From contig WPIO01000068.1 of assembly GCA_009760855.2 (NCBI GenBank), forward strand, positions 1,413,501 to 1,477,500: DNA of 64,000 nucleotides, given 5' to 3'. The notes beneath the pieces were generated by a model that worked only from the letters and a program-made list of their open reading frames with translations, ran no database searches and was not told where the DNA came from. The DNA comes from Cristatella mucedo (lineage: Eukaryota > Bryozoa > Phylactolaemata > Cristatellidae). A program made the translations under genes and the position numbers. Shown piece after piece: positions 12,412 to 24,345 of the stretch. Position 1 is the first letter of the stretch, and each line of letters opens with the position of its first letter.

Positions 12412-13312
12412 AATACTAATAATAATAATAAATGTATATAGCACCCACAGAGAACTTAGTGTCTTTCTAGGCACTTAACTTTGCTGCAAAGGAAGCATGA
12501 TCAAATTTTTAATGATAGCATGCTCAATATCAACAAGCATAACATGATTAGAGGTAATAATAATAATGCATTTGATAAAGCGCCCTCAGAGAACTCAATC
12601 TCTTCCTAGGCGTTTTTACTGTTGCTGCAAAGGGAAACGCGATTGAATCGTGAGTAATATCATGCTTGATAAACAACATGAACAACGTGGTTAGGGATGA
12701 ACTACACAGGGTCAGCATGCAAATGTGGTTAGTGGCAGCATGCATAGTGTCAGCACGCATAAGCACATCAAGAACGAATCACAGGGACCCGCTAAATGCT
12801 GTCTTTAATAGGTGTTTTTAAGTTCTTTTTAAATGTGGTCAAGTCAGGGGATGTTCTGACGCAGGTCGGGAGGGAGTTCCAGGCTTTGGGAGCATATGAA
12901 CTAAATGCACGGTCTCCAAAGGATTTAAGGTTTGTATGAGGTATTTCTAGATGTTGGATTCCGAAAAGCGGGTGGTACAATGCTTGGCCTGATGGGGTAG
13001 TATATCTGAGAGATAGGCTGGAGCCATAGAATGAAGGGACCTAAAAGTGAGCGACAAAACTTTGTAGTCGATCCGTTGCTTGACTGGTAGCCAGTGCAGG
13101 TCGGCGAGAAATGGTGTGATGTGGCAACTGAGACGCTCATGACAGTTGCCATACATAGGGTCGGCTTGTGCAAGCATAGTTAGTGGCAGAATGCACAGTT
13201 AGCTTACATAAGCACTCAAATGGTAATCAAATTGACCCACTAAATGCTGTGACAAAATAAATGCATTTTTAACTATTTTAATGTTGTCAAGTCAGTAGGT
13301 GTCGTTAAAACG
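12412..13312 (-). mobile_element. L2 copy with a second L2 nested inside
   Basis: An outer L2 3' end starts at 12412 and breaks off at about 12555 (GATTAGAGGT). A second L2 with its own AAT tail fills 12556-about 13180, including the ORF end with LADLHWLPVKQRIDYKVLSL. The outer copy resumes with GTTAGTGGCAGAATGCACAG and continues to about 13312. The inner element is therefore the younger one. Confidence 0.7.
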
Positions 13313-13339
13313 AAATACTAGCCGATCTAACAGCATTTT

Positions 13340-13737
13340 TTGATTAGCAAAAGTAGAGTCTTTATGGTTATGCAATGTAATGTATCCGTATGTCACTCCA
13401 CAAAGTCATAAAGGCAATGTGGGTGCTACGCAGGAGAGTTTTTTTTTGCGAAATAACAGCCTAAGCGGCTTTCGGTAGGAATTAGATAGCCAACAGACTT
13501 CGTCTCACGCGACAAAGAGAAAGTGGGAAGCATAGCAGAGTCGAGAGAGCAGTTGAAGTAGTGCCGAGCATGGAAGTAGATACTCATGACCGCTAAAAGT
13601 ATGAGCCATAGTCGGCAGCAGGAGAGTAGTTGTCGTTACGTAAGAACAGTGGAAGCGAGTTCCACAGTCTAGGACCTGCAGAGCTAAAGGTTCTGTCTCC
13701 AACGGTCTTAAAGCGGAGGAATGGAACAACTAATTTA
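13340..13737 (-). mobile_element. LINE-B 3' fragment
   Basis: This matches the copies at 48.4, 51.6, 56.5 and 63.1 kb, through the TCCACAAAGTCATAAAG and CAAAGAGAAAGTGGGAAGCA blocks. In minus orientation it encodes the C-terminal end of a CR1/L2-like LINE ORF. It is cut at 13737, where a plus-strand L2 begins. Confidence 0.65.
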
Positions 13738-14397
13738 TTGTTGTGCACATGCGATCAGGCGATTGCTGCTGGTGCAAACCTCTGCAGCTAGGCTTGTCTG
13801 TCGTGAGCCTCCCAGTTGCCACATTACTCCACTTCTCGCCGACCTGCACTGGCTACCAGGCAAGCAACGGATTGACTTCAACGTTTTGTTGCTCACTTTT
13901 AGGTCCCTTCATTCTATGGCTCCAGCCTATCTCTCAGATATACTCCCCCATCAGGCCAAGCATTGTACCACCGGCTTTTTGGAATCCAGCAGTTTACAAA
14001 TACCTGGTGCAAACCTCAAATCCTTTGGAGAACGTGCATTTAGTTCGTATGCTCCCAAAGCCTGGAACTCCCTCCCGACCTGCGTCAGAACATCCCCTTA
14101 CTTGACCACATTTAAAAGGAACTTAAAAACACCTATTAAAGACAGCATTTAGTGGATCCCTTTGATTCGTCCTTCACGTGCTTATGCGTGCTGACACTGT
14201 GCATGCTGCCACTAACCACATTTGCATGCTGACCCTGTGCATGTCACCCCTAACCATGTTATTAATGTTGTTTGTTTATAAAGCATGATATTACTCACCA
14301 TTCCATTGCATTTCCCTTTGTAGAAAATGTAAAGCGCCTAGAAAGAGATTGAGTTCTCTGAGGGCGCTCTATCAAGCGCATTATTATTATTACTACT
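13738..14397 (+). mobile_element. L2 3' fragment with ORF end and tail
   Basis: It encodes the conserved C-terminal segment (SCHITPLLADLHWLPGKQRI, then RSLHSMAPAYLSDILPHQ), followed by the 3' UTR. It ends with GAGTTCTCTGAGGGCGCTCT and ATT repeats. A 143-codon frame at 13721-14152 is still open but lacks the endonuclease and most of the reverse transcriptase. Confidence 0.8.
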
Positions 14398-15002
14398 ATA
14401 CCTAGTGTAATGCCTGTCGGAAGTGAGTTTGCACGAGCTGTATGTAAACGATTAGATGCAGAATATTCCATTCGAAAGCGCTGGAGGTTCTCAGGCAGCA
14501 TTCAGTACCGGCAGCACCCGGTGTGCAGCAGTGCCACAGACTCGCACGGCTCTCAGAGCACAGCTGCCACACCACACAACCAATCCGAGGTCTAGAGCAC
14601 AGTTTATTCTAATGTCTCGGAACTATGCCTACGGTAAAGGAGCATCGCATCGACGGAAGAGCTCTTATGTACCTTATTGCAAAGGAGGGTTGTTCGAGTG
14701 TTCGGCAACCGCAATACCTCACGGCAGCACTCGCGCGACGCCGGAGCGAAGACTCGCCACTGCCTGACTCGAATCGTTAGAAACCGTTTGCAATAGCTGC
14801 ATTCCTGACTCTCAAAGTCTAGACGAGCTCGGCAGCCTGACTATTGTACGACTTCGGCTTCTGTGCCACGTGGCCGTAAATTTTCAAATAATTAGTATTT
14901 ATTCAACACTCGGCAGTAATAATCAGGCCCATGTAGCGCACCGACGCTTACCTCTCGCGTGGCGGCAGTCGCGGGAGGCCGCAGCGCTGTGGCTGAAAAG
15001 AA
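14398..15002. other. No gene seen
   Basis: Anonymous sequence. A 103-codon frame at 14456-14767 has no recognisable motif. Confidence 0.35.
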
Positions 15003-15263
15003 GAGGTAGAGAGGTAGAGAGAGAGGGGGAGAGAGAGAGAGAGAGAGATAGATAGAGAAAGAGGGGGAGAGAGGGAGGGAGAGAGAGAGAGAGAGAGAGA
15101 GAGGGGGAGAGAGAGAGGGAGAGAGAGAGAGAGAGAGAGAGAGAAGGAGGGGAGAGAGGGAGGGAGAGAGAGAGAGAGAGAGAGAGAGTGGGGGAGAGAA
15201 AGAGAGAGAGAAAGAGAGAGAGAAAGAGAGGTAGAGAGAGAGAGAGAGGGAGAGAGAGAGAGA

Positions 15264-15296
<33 letters not shown>
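15003..15296. repeat. (GA)n microsatellite, interrupted
   Basis: About 290 bp of GA with GGGA and AAAG interruptions. The Ser-Leu open frames on the minus strand are artefacts of this repeat. Confidence 0.95.
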
Positions 15297-15298
<2 letters not shown>

Positions 15299-16740
15299 CC
15301 GCCGCGGTCTGTGCGAAGCTGCAAACGGGGCGCAACTGCGGCTGCCGAGTCCTAGCAGAACTGGAAACGACCGAACGCGCTCACAGCGGCGCTAGTTTTG
15401 AGCGACGCACGACGAATGCCGGCGAAGCCGCGAATTTCGTGTTGTGACTAGCGAGTCGCAGGCGCAGCGCCGACGCATCGCTCGCGTGCCGTCAGTAGAC
15501 GAACGAGTGAGCGACGGAGCGCGGCAGGCGTGAGGCGTACGCCAAGCCACGCAGCCACAGAGCGAAACGCAGGCGTCCAATAGCACCGCGACGTGCAGCA
15601 ACTTGCGTACGGTTCAGTGGCCCAGAGCGCAACTCCAAGCTCCAATACCAGATGCACCAACTGCTGCATCGCGATGGACGGCCCCTCGCGCTGCTTTGGC
15701 TTGCATGCTGCCTTGGCAACAAGCGACGTCTTGTCACATAACCGGTTCGCAGCCATTGATTCAGTAACCGCGACCAGTGAATGTCACTCGCTGTCTGGCC
15801 GATTTAGGTAGACGCCGCTTCAAAATAGACTGGCCACGCTCCTGTGCTCACCCGGGCGATCCCGGAAACAGCACCGCCATATTTCATCGTTTCCGACCGC
15901 CCCTCCAGCTCTCTTCTCTTGGCGTGCGCTTTTGTGGGAAGAAGCATTTTGAAAGGCTTACTTTTCAAGGTCTCTTTATGCACATGGCATAAAGCTAATA
16001 TAAGTTTTTCCATGCATCTACAGGTAGATGGGTATTTTGCGGTGTCATCAGTTCTTGTCTCCCGCCCGCGGCTGAGCGAGACCTGCAGGACATTAGCCAT
16101 CGCAATTTGCGAGCGCTTTCTCTCTCCTGGGGTGCTGGCTGAGCGCTGTGAGTTGGCAACTTCGCACGCTTCACGCATGCGCGGCGAGCGGCGAACGCTC
16201 GGCGTTTTGCCACAGCCAGAGGCGGCGGCTGCGAGACTGCCGTCTGGGAAACGCAAGTAGGTGAGTTTTAGCACGATTGTAAAGCTGCGCCCCTGGTTTC
16301 ATCTCGTGGTTCAATAGCTTGAGGACGCGTGGTCTTTTTCTATTTCCTCGCGTAGACGGATACCGGTTCCATTTCGAAGATACTGGGGGATTGCATGCTC
16401 ACAGTGCTTCATGCGCCATCTTGCGGCTTGACGGACTTTCTCACTTTAATTAGTTGACAGTTCTCATGCAGGTGACAATAAATAACGCATGCAAGACAAA
16501 GTACAATAAGTTTCCTACTAATTCTTAGCTGGAAAGTTACTGCAATTTTTAATTTATGCATGTGCTGGTTACGGATCGTTTTAGATTGCAGTCATGCTTA
16601 CGCCACTGATAAAAATAGATGAAAATATTAAATAATGTTATGCCCCAGATTAACTACTGAACTAGGACATGAAAAAAGCTAGCAAGCCAGTACCGAACTT
16701 CTATACCTACCATGACCCGCCACAGTCGCTACGCTTCATA
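15297..16740. other. G+C-rich gene-free stretch
   Basis: Open frames overlap on both strands (138 codons at 15844-16260 plus, 156 codons at 15804-16274 minus) without known domains. AGGTGAGTTTTAG at about 16259 resembles a splice donor, so a 5' exon is conceivable but cannot be supported. Confidence 0.3.
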
Positions 16741-16815
16741 ACAATAATTGAAGCTTTATTTGGTGCCCTACGAGAACTAAATCTCTTCCTTGACATTGTA
16801 CATATGCTGTAAAAG
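16741..16815 (-). mobile_element. Degraded L2 tail
   Basis: TGCCCTACGAGAACTAAATC followed by a diverged CTCTTCCTTGACATTG block is the L2 terminus read on the minus strand. Confidence 0.45.
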
Positions 16816-16984
16816 AAGCATTACAATCAATTACAAGCATTACAATCAGAAGGTTGAGCCCCCGGTCTAAAAAAATGCGAGATTTATTAGACGCCTAGAA
16901 ATGCGCATTGCCAAAGTAGCTTGTAACAGACTTGCACATCAGAAAGGACTGGCTTGATAGGTATACCATTAGTATCCAATAGTA

Positions 16985-17870
16985 ATAATAATACGCTATA
17001 ATAAAAATAAAGATAAAAATAAAGATAAATAAATAAATATATAAAGATAAATAAAGATAAAGCGCCCTCAGAGAATTCAATCTCTTTCTAGGCGCTTTAC
17101 ATTTGCTGCAAAGGAAACACGATCGAATGGTGAGCGGTATCATGGCCGATAAAGAACATGAATAACATGGTTAGGGGTGAAGTGCACAGGGTCAGCATAC
17201 AAGCGTGGTTAGTGGCAGCATGCAACAGTGTCAGCACGCATAAGCACATGAAGGAACAATTACAGGGACCCACTCAGAACTTGGTGATCGACAGTATCAA
17301 AAGCTGCCGAAAGATCGAGCACAACGAGTAGAGAAACTCGACCCATGTCTACATTCTTAAGTAGATCGTTGAACACCTGATGCAATGATGACTCGGAGTT
17401 AGCTCTAAAGCCAGAGTGGAACTTACTAGCAAGGTTTAAAGTTTCAATATCTGAGTTCAGCTGGTCGGCCACGACTCGTTCCAGTGTCTTCGATAGGAGT
17501 GGTAGATGGGAGGCTGGGCGGTAGTTGCTCAACTTCTCTTGGTCCAGTGTCGCTTTCTTGAGTAGTGGTCTTACTATAGATTTTTTGAAAGGTGCTGGTA
17601 CGTGACCTGAGGCTAATGACATATTGATGAAGTTAGTTATGCATCGAAGAAGCAGATCGAAGCAACGTAGGAGCAGCAGGACAGCGGAAATAGGGTCCAA
17701 AGGACTTGAATAGAGTCGCATCGCCTGTGCCATTGAATGCGAAAACCATCATCACTAAAAAATCTTCATCTGATCGGTACTGGAAATCATTCCTGCTAAC
17801 TTCTAAAGGCTGTAGAGCACGGTTTATGTTGAAAAAAGAAACTTGAGAAGAGCTAATTTGAAGCGCAGGC
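16985..17870 (-). mobile_element. L2 copy with internal deletion
   Basis: The L2 tail and 3' UTR (17050-about 17275) join directly to reverse-transcriptase sequence. In the same orientation, the RT segment reads SIVRPLLKKATLDQEKLSNY, then VVADQLNSDIETLNLASKFH, then LLVVLDLSAAFDTVDHQVL. The YADD region and the ORF C-terminus are missing. The 157-codon frame at 17260-17733 is still open, so this copy is less decayed than its neighbours. Confidence 0.8.
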
Positions 17871-19024
17871 AATCCTCAAAAGATAACGGCAGAGCCATAG
17901 CGAAGCAGTACTTTGGTGAGAGAGGAGCGTAGGATTAAATTGGACGAAGCTACTGCTGCCCGAACATGAAGTTCATCCAATCCTACAGGTGATTGTCCAA
18001 ATCTTGAAATTGATAAGATTTCATAGGTAGCCTATGAAGACTGGCGAGCTGCGGTGTAAAATGGTCGTCTCGACCAGGTTTTAATGCACACGCAAGAAGA
18101 CCTACAAGCAGTGAACTCCAAAAGTCAAGTAGGATTGCTGTGGTTTGTGTTTCTCTGTGCACGATTCAAATCGCTGGGAACGCCGGCTCACGGCCGCTGT
18201 AGGCAGACCGGTAGTGCTCTAAACCACCCCAGGGTCTAACAGCTGGTGGCTGTGGCCTAGGGACGGGCCGGTGCCCAGCTGTGGTCTGGCGGCTGTGGTT
18301 TATCCACAGGCCGGCTTTGTCCTCCCTCTCTCTCCTCCCTCTTTGTCTCCTCCCTCGCTTTGTCCAGCCTATAACCACTGGGATGAGCTGTGGCTGGGAG
18401 GGATTGGAAGAAGGGAGCGCCAACCTGGGAGAGGAGAGTTGTGTCTGGGGAGCGCTGCAGGCGCCTGCGAGGATATGGGTTCCTGCGAGCCAGCTTCGGT
18501 TTTCTGCCTGCTTCCGCGTGCGTACTCAGTTGGAAGAGCATTGTTTAATCAGCAATTGTCGTGGATGTGCCGATTGGCTTGACTATGGCATCACTATCTA
18601 AGCGAGCCTGAAATTTTCTTAATGTTTGCAAGAGAAGAGGTTGGAGAGGGGTGCACGTTCAGGTTTCTTTAGCATTCTCTCGAGCCTTTTAGAGAGTTCG
18701 GCCTCAGACACTCCTGTAAATCACTCAAGCTTAGTGTTCATCGGGCCTAACACAAGGCCCGGCGGTCTATTTTAAAGTGGGATTGGGAAAAGCGGGATGC
18801 ATATGCAAATTAACCTTTTACGATATGGAACGCAATTCTGGATGACGCTCTTGACCGGTTAGCTTTAACCGAGACTCGGCCGAAATCTATTTATGGCCCA
18901 ACCTTTACCGATCCCACCTAGATAGACTTTTATTTCTTTCATACCATGATATCAGTAAAAAAAAATTATTGCGAAGCAGCCATTGTCACTCGTTCCAACC
19001 ACATTTACAAACCAAACCAGTTTT
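17871..19024. other. No gene seen
   Basis: Anonymous sequence. The 18.2-18.6 kb part is G+C-rich with overlapping 100-codon frames on both strands and no domain. Confidence 0.35.
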
Positions 19025-19140
19025 CAACTAAAGCTCCCATGTTGGCTCGGGGCCAAGGTGCTCGGCTTCGATAGCTGAGGTTCTGCGGTCGAGCCCTCCC
19101 GCATAGTTAAATACCATTTTCCTTTCCTTTCCTTTTTTTT
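19025..19140 (+). mobile_element. Possible tRNA-derived SINE (family C)
   Basis: GTTGGCTCGGGGCCAAGGTG resembles an A-box head and GCGGTCGAGCCC resembles a B box about 35 nt later. The unit ends in a run of CCTTT. Only one copy is visible, so the call is weak. Confidence 0.4.
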
Positions 19141-19287
19141 CTCCGGCTTTCAGTCCCTCCTACATCATGTTGCCAATGGTATCAGGAGTCTACTGCCAAG
19201 CAAAGAACCAATTCTTCCTTGATTTCGGATTTTTAATTATCTCGTTTTGACTCTGTTCGCTGTAAATCGTCTCCTTGTCAGGGGTGA

Positions 19288-19408
19288 TTTAATAATAATA
19301 ATAATAATAATAGTAATAATGCACTTGATAAAGCGACCTCAGAGAACTCAATCTTTTTCAAGGCGCTTTACATCTGCTGCAAAGGGAAACGCAATTGAAT
19401 GGTGAGTA
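19288..19408 (-). mobile_element. L2 3' tail fragment
   Basis: AAT repeats followed by GATAAAGCGACCTCAGAGAA and the GGCGCTTTACATCTGCTGCA block. Confidence 0.75.
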
Positions 19409-19499
19409 TAGATTTTGACATTCACCGAAGCGACTCAACTAATGCCTTAAGAGTCTAATTTCATAGGCAGATAGATTATTTTATTTTCTGGCGCTTACA

Positions 19500-19920
19500 G
19501 TTGTTCCAAAACTCTGTAGTTAGGCTCGCCTGTCGTGAGCTTCAAATTTTCGACAGTGCGCAACTTCTAGGCGACCTGCACGGGCTCTCCCTCTCAGTTG
19601 AGCAGAATATTGACTCCGAGGTTTTGTTACTCACTTTTAGGACGCTTCATTCTTTGGGTTCAGCCGACCTATCGGAACTACTCCATCACCAGAGTAGGCA
19701 TCGTTCTACCAGCTTTTTGAATCGAATCGTTTAGCTATACCTCATAGGAACCTCCAATCCTATGGAGACCGTGCCTTAGTTTGCATGCTCCCAAAGCCTG
19801 GAGCTCACTACCGACGTACGTAAAAGCGCCCCCTGACTTGACGACATGTAAAAAGAAGCTTAAAAAACACCTGCCCATTGCAGAATTTAGTGGTTCTTTG
19901 CGATTTGGCCTTCGTGTGCA
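19500..19920 (+). mobile_element. L2 ORF end, diverged
   Basis: It encodes a diverged C-terminal L2 segment (LLTFRTLHSLGSADLSELLH). The WN-containing end follows at about 19790-19860. It is broken at 19734 and has no intact 3' tail. Confidence 0.6.
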
Positions 19921-19989
19921 TATTATTATTGTTTTATTTTGTCCTATTGCGTGAACCAAGATAAAGAAAAGTTGCAGATTCAATTATAT

Positions 19990-20830
19990 ATTCTCTCGTG
20001 ATTGCATCTTGTCTTCTGATATTATTAAAAATTCTGTAGTCTAACAGTACGCGGATCACATTCATCGATTCCCGAGTCAACGGCGAATCGCGATTCGTAA
20101 GACCCTTGACATTGGCAGTGGCATTGGTATTGCTGTACGCAAAAATATCATTCTCACCACTGAAGCACAATCCTCCGAATAACCCGCCCTTACTTATCAA
20201 ATGCTGCAATACCATAACTATCCGTTGTTCTGATGAGAGTTTGGCCCTCTGACAAAGCACACCACCTCCGACTTCACCCAGGTGGCACATGGATGAGAGC
20301 TAAAGTTACATTTGCACACTATGCGCTACCTTCAGCTGGCATGCAAAAGATCAAGACTGGCTGACCATCGACAAGCTCACAAGGATTACCGTATCGAGCC
20401 ATCATACTAATCTAGACTAGCGAAGGTCAGTCTCAGCTTCTATGAAAACATGCACGAATAACAAATGCTCAGTCTAAAAAGATTTTGACCATCAATTGTC
20501 TCCTGGAAGCTCCACGTCAACACCTTAGCCAGTGATCTTCGTGCCGATATAGCAAATCACTTCTATAGCTTCCTTGTCAGCAAGATGGATAAGATCAGAG
20601 AATCTTTACCCAAGGTAACATCCTCACAGGATTCCTTGTACTCTGTTCCATGCTGTACCTCAATACCCACCTTCAAACCTGCGACAAGTAACCTCATCCC
20701 GAGGTTCATCTTCCCTTCTAAGAAGATTACTAACCCTCTAGGCCCTGTAATTACTGTTCTCCTTCAGAGATGCCAAGATCTGCTGCTGCCCTGTATACAT
20801 AGCACTGTAAATATGTACAATTAATAAAAA
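19990..20830 (+). mobile_element. L2 5' part (endonuclease and linker remnants)
   Basis: Weak endonuclease-like sequence (GIGIAVRKNI at about 20130) precedes a linker that includes SFLVSKMDKIRESLPK near 20570-20600. That linker matches the 2.6-2.8 kb copy in minus orientation. Frames are broken throughout and no reverse transcriptase follows. Confidence 0.55.
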
Positions 20831-21604
20831 ATAATAATAGTGATAATGATAACACGACAAATATGACCTCTGTTCTCTGTTCCTGCGAGCGTGTGAAAAT
20901 GCATTGTTGTTCTTGGACACTCGGTGCTTTCGTGTTATCGCTTGCTCGCTGTCGGAGCGGCAAAACCAGGCCTTCGCTCTTTCCCATATCCGTTTACATT
21001 GATGAGAGCAGTGGCAAAAGTTTACTCATATTCTGCACGCTTTGGTTCGGCGGAAGCTGGCGAAACCCTCTGCTTTAGCCTCCTGCATTAGAGCGAAGCG
21101 TTGCGGGCGGCACTAGGTCGGCACTAATGTCTTCTGCGCAGTATTAGTATCAACGCCCTAAGTGAGAAGAAAAAAGTCGGCATCCATTGGGAGAACAATC
21201 AGCAGTCGAGACCAGTTTTCTAAATCTATTTGATGACTAATCACTTGGGGCCGAGTCTTACCTTTCATAAGGGGCTCAAAGCGTATGTCTCCTGGTCGTC
21301 GATTTTAGTTCCATCGCAGGTAATTCACTATTGCCTCGTCTCGCGTTGCGTGCGCCTGCGGCTTCTGCTGTTGTAGTGAGCGAAGCGCCCCTCCACTGCT
21401 GCGTGCCCGTCTGCAGCAGGTGGTCGGCAAATTGACTCTGTCTGCGCAGCGTCCGGCCGTCGATGTAAGGATGTTGCCCGCCGCAAATGCGCTTCCCCAT
21501 CTGCGGTGAGTAGGCATACGTACCCGCTGAGGGAATAAAGATTGAGAGCCTCGTTTAGCGCTCACGTCCGCGCGCTCGCGTCTCCGTGAGAGACTCCACT
21601 AGAA
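20831..21604. other. No gene seen
   Basis: Anonymous sequence with short overlapping frames on both strands. No repeat family recognised. Confidence 0.35.
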
Positions 21605-21770
<166 letters not shown>

Positions 21771-22009
21771 CAGAAACACCTCGAGTACAACGTTTTGCTC
21801 TATTCCCATGACGCTCAATAAACCGTCAAACAACTAAGAAAACGTGATTCCGTGATTAAGGTCAGAGTGGTCATTCTTGGTCAATAAAAAGTGAACGTCA
21901 TCAAGCTCTTGCAGCACGACCTGCACTGCGACCTCTGACGAGGCATCGGAGATTGAGACCGACAGCCGATGGTCAATGTATAAGCCTAGCTACCTGGGGT
22001 ACTAATTAC

Positions 22010-22125
22010 TGCATAGAATAATAACAAAAATGATAGTAATAAAAACAAAACAACTCTATAGCACCGTCAGAGAGCTAAGCCTCTGTCTGTCTGTGTGTCT
22101 ATCTGTCTGTCTGTCTGTGTGTCTA

Positions 22126-22224
<99 letters not shown>

Positions 22225-22373
22225 GCCTGTCTGTCTGTCTGCCTGTCTGTCTGTTTGTGTGCCTGTGTTTTTGTGTGTCTCTCTGTGTGTCTCTCTGTGT
22301 GTTTCTCTGTGTGTCTCTCTGTCTCTCTGTTTGTCTCTCTGTCTGTCTCTGTATCTGTCTCTGTCTCTCTCTG

Positions 22374-22441
<68 letters not shown>

Positions 22442-22490
22442 TCTCTCTATTTCTAGGTGCGGCACCAAATGCATACAACATGCAGATAAT
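22010..22490. repeat. (CTGT)n-(CT)n microsatellite inside an L2 tail
   Basis: About 180 bp of CTGT units (22083-22260), mixed GTCTCT repeats, then pure CT (22378-22453). Left flank CTATAGCACCGTCAGAGAG and right flank ATTTCTAGGTGC resemble the two halves of a minus-strand L2 tail. The array may have expanded from the CTCTTTCT stretch inside that tail. Confidence 0.8.
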
Positions 22491-22839
22491 GCAATATGCA
22501 AAAATGCAGATATTGCAACGCTAGCTGAAACTTTAGCACCGAAGAGCACCCTGACGTTAAAATAAACAGTTCCATAATAATATCGTAGATAAGTCTATTA
22601 GATAGTGCAAGAGGGTTAAAGCCGTCCAACTTCCGGTGCACCGTGCGTAAACTCTCTTGCGGTGCCCATAGCCCCAGTAGTTATGTTTTGAACGTTAAGT
22701 GGCGGCAGGCTGAGGCTCGAGGCTCAATCTCGCTGTTCGCGATTGACTCTCGTCGCCCAAGACCTACCACCAATAACTTTCAAAACAGAATTACTCTATG
22801 GAATATACGTTTGTCCCACCGTAGCATAGCATCATAAAA
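22491..22839. other. Flank of the virus-like element; no gene seen
   Basis: Mixed-composition host sequence. Base composition drops sharply to AT-rich at about 22840. Confidence 0.4.
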
Positions 22840-22873
22840 TTTGATTTAAAGAAAATTATTTATCAAGTATACT

Positions 22874-23208
22874 ATGAGTACAAAATGTGAATTTTTTCCC
22901 CAGACATCATCATAAGAACGCGATTCCTTATACGATCAGAATTAGAGAAGAAGTATTTTGCAAGTTTTACTATCATCGCATTCCTTGTTTTGTTAATGTC
23001 AATGCTGGAATTAAACTACACGTTGATTTTATGATTGGTTTAATTCGTAAAGGTGAGAAACAAAAGCTAAAAATTATAATTTGATTAGACATCCAGAATT
23101 CTATAATGATGACCAATTTCCTAATATTGTTGACCATTGTCCTGTTGAAACATTCAGAGATCCGTATTATAAAAAAAGGTTTTCCAAGAAATATTGCTGT
23201 TAATATTT
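22874..23208 (+). pseudogene. Small viral protein of unknown function, frameshifted
   Basis: The reading starts at ATG 22874 and shifts frame after about 14 codons. It continues in the frame ending at 23084, which contains HRIPCFVNVNAGIKLHVDFM, then in another frame to about 23208 with HPEFYNDDQFPN. The conserved-looking His, Pro and aromatic residues suggest a folded domain that I do not recognise. It is the first gene inside the left edge and points toward the convergent integrase. Confidence 0.45.
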
Positions 23209-23215
23209 TCTAATT

Positions 23216-23228
23216 TATATAGAAAATG
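23216..23228 (+). promoter_or_regulatory. Start-proximal motif TATATAGAAAATG
   Basis: Best match to the shared viral start motif, ending in the ATG at 23226. See the finding on this motif. Confidence 0.6.
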
Positions 23229-23380
23229 ACAGATTTTAAAAAATGGTGTACAAAGATATGATGAAACTGTTCAATACAATGCTAAAAACACATGCTTTAT
23301 CTGATGAAGTACTTACAAGAGAAGAGTTTGAAGATATTATAGCAGAACGTTCACAAAGAGAAACTATTCTTCCTGTTTAA
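23226..23380 (+). pseudogene. Small viral protein, frameshifted
   Basis: ATG 23226 is placed directly after the conserved motif. The frame shifts within the first dozen codons, and the rest reads through LSDEVLTREEFEDIIAERSQ to a stop at 23380. Its end overlaps the end of the minus-strand integrase by 17 bp. Function unknown. Confidence 0.4.
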
Positions 23381-24345
23381 TCACTTGTAGTTCTTCTCTA
23401 ACAAAACTCCTTTTAACATCATTTACCAAATAACGAACTAATTGTTCTTTCAATATCATTATTCCAGCAATATTATGTTTAGTCAAACTCTATATCGGAT
23501 CTGTAGCTCTTCTTTTTTCATCTTCTCCTTCACCTGGTTCTAGTTAATATCTAACAGTTGTTCCAAGTTCTAATAATTTCTCCAGTTCTCCTACTTTTCT
23601 ATGATATTTTGGTCTATTTAGTTTTACTGCTTCTTTGTATTGCCTTTCCATGTTCTTCACCAATTGTTCTTGTAATACTATTATTTAGATAATCGATAAC
23701 CTTTGGTAAATTATAAATCTACTCTTTATTTCTAGTGTAATCTCCTTTATTAATGTTTTCTAATTCATTTTCATTGTGTGCAATAAAGGCTCTTTCTGCT
23801 ACTGTTTTGTTCATTCTTTCAATAAGTGCAACACTCATTTTACTAGTAGCTTCTATACCTTGTGTTTCATGTTTTTTCATTTCTTAAATGAAATCTCCTT
23901 TAAACTCAGAACCAGGATCTACTGTTATCTTCTTTGGCCACTTCAATAAACCTTTTGTATAAATACCTATTATGGCTTGTGTTACTTCTATAGAAGACTT
24001 TGCTTTAAGTGGTCTTGAGGCTTTATATCTGCTATCAACATCAATAACACTCACAGCATATTTGTATCCAGATTCATTTGGCATGTAAAAAATATCTGCT
24101 TGATTACTTTCATTTGGTTTAACTATATCAAAGAAACCTTTTGGATTTACTTTTGGTCTTGGTTTGACTATCTGGCTAATATCTGAATCTGTCTTAAATT
24201 TCCCTTCCTTTTTTCTTTCTTTTAGAGTTAAAAACTAAAAAATATTTTGTAATACGTGTTCTAAATCATTTAGTGAACTTGAATACTTAGAATCAGGTCA
24301 TCCGATTTGTAAATAGATTAAACATTGACCTAAGTTAAATATGAG
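23364..24345 (-). pseudogene. rve-type (retroviral-like) integrase, Polinton family
   Basis: An integrase of this family joins element DNA to the host chromosome. The first acidic catalytic residue is in QADIFYMP (about 24090), the second in VDPGSEFKGDF (about 23895-23925) and the glutamate in ALIERMNKT (about 23825). After the core, the segment with EDEKRRATDP and RSFVREEL (about 23380-23510) is the C-terminal region typical of Polinton integrases. The gene has in-frame stops at 23884 and in the C-terminal half, plus at least one 1-bp shift near 23620. One stop, a TAG, replaces the residue before SL in DPI-SL, where the family usually has Trp. The start is unclear (24240-24345). Confidence 0.85.

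Noticed and set aside
22083-22260. CRISPR-like array
   Set aside because: It is a simple 4-bp tandem repeat without spacers.
22030-22565. Cys-Leu-Ser-Val repeat proteins
   Set aside because: They are translations of the CTGT/CT microsatellite.
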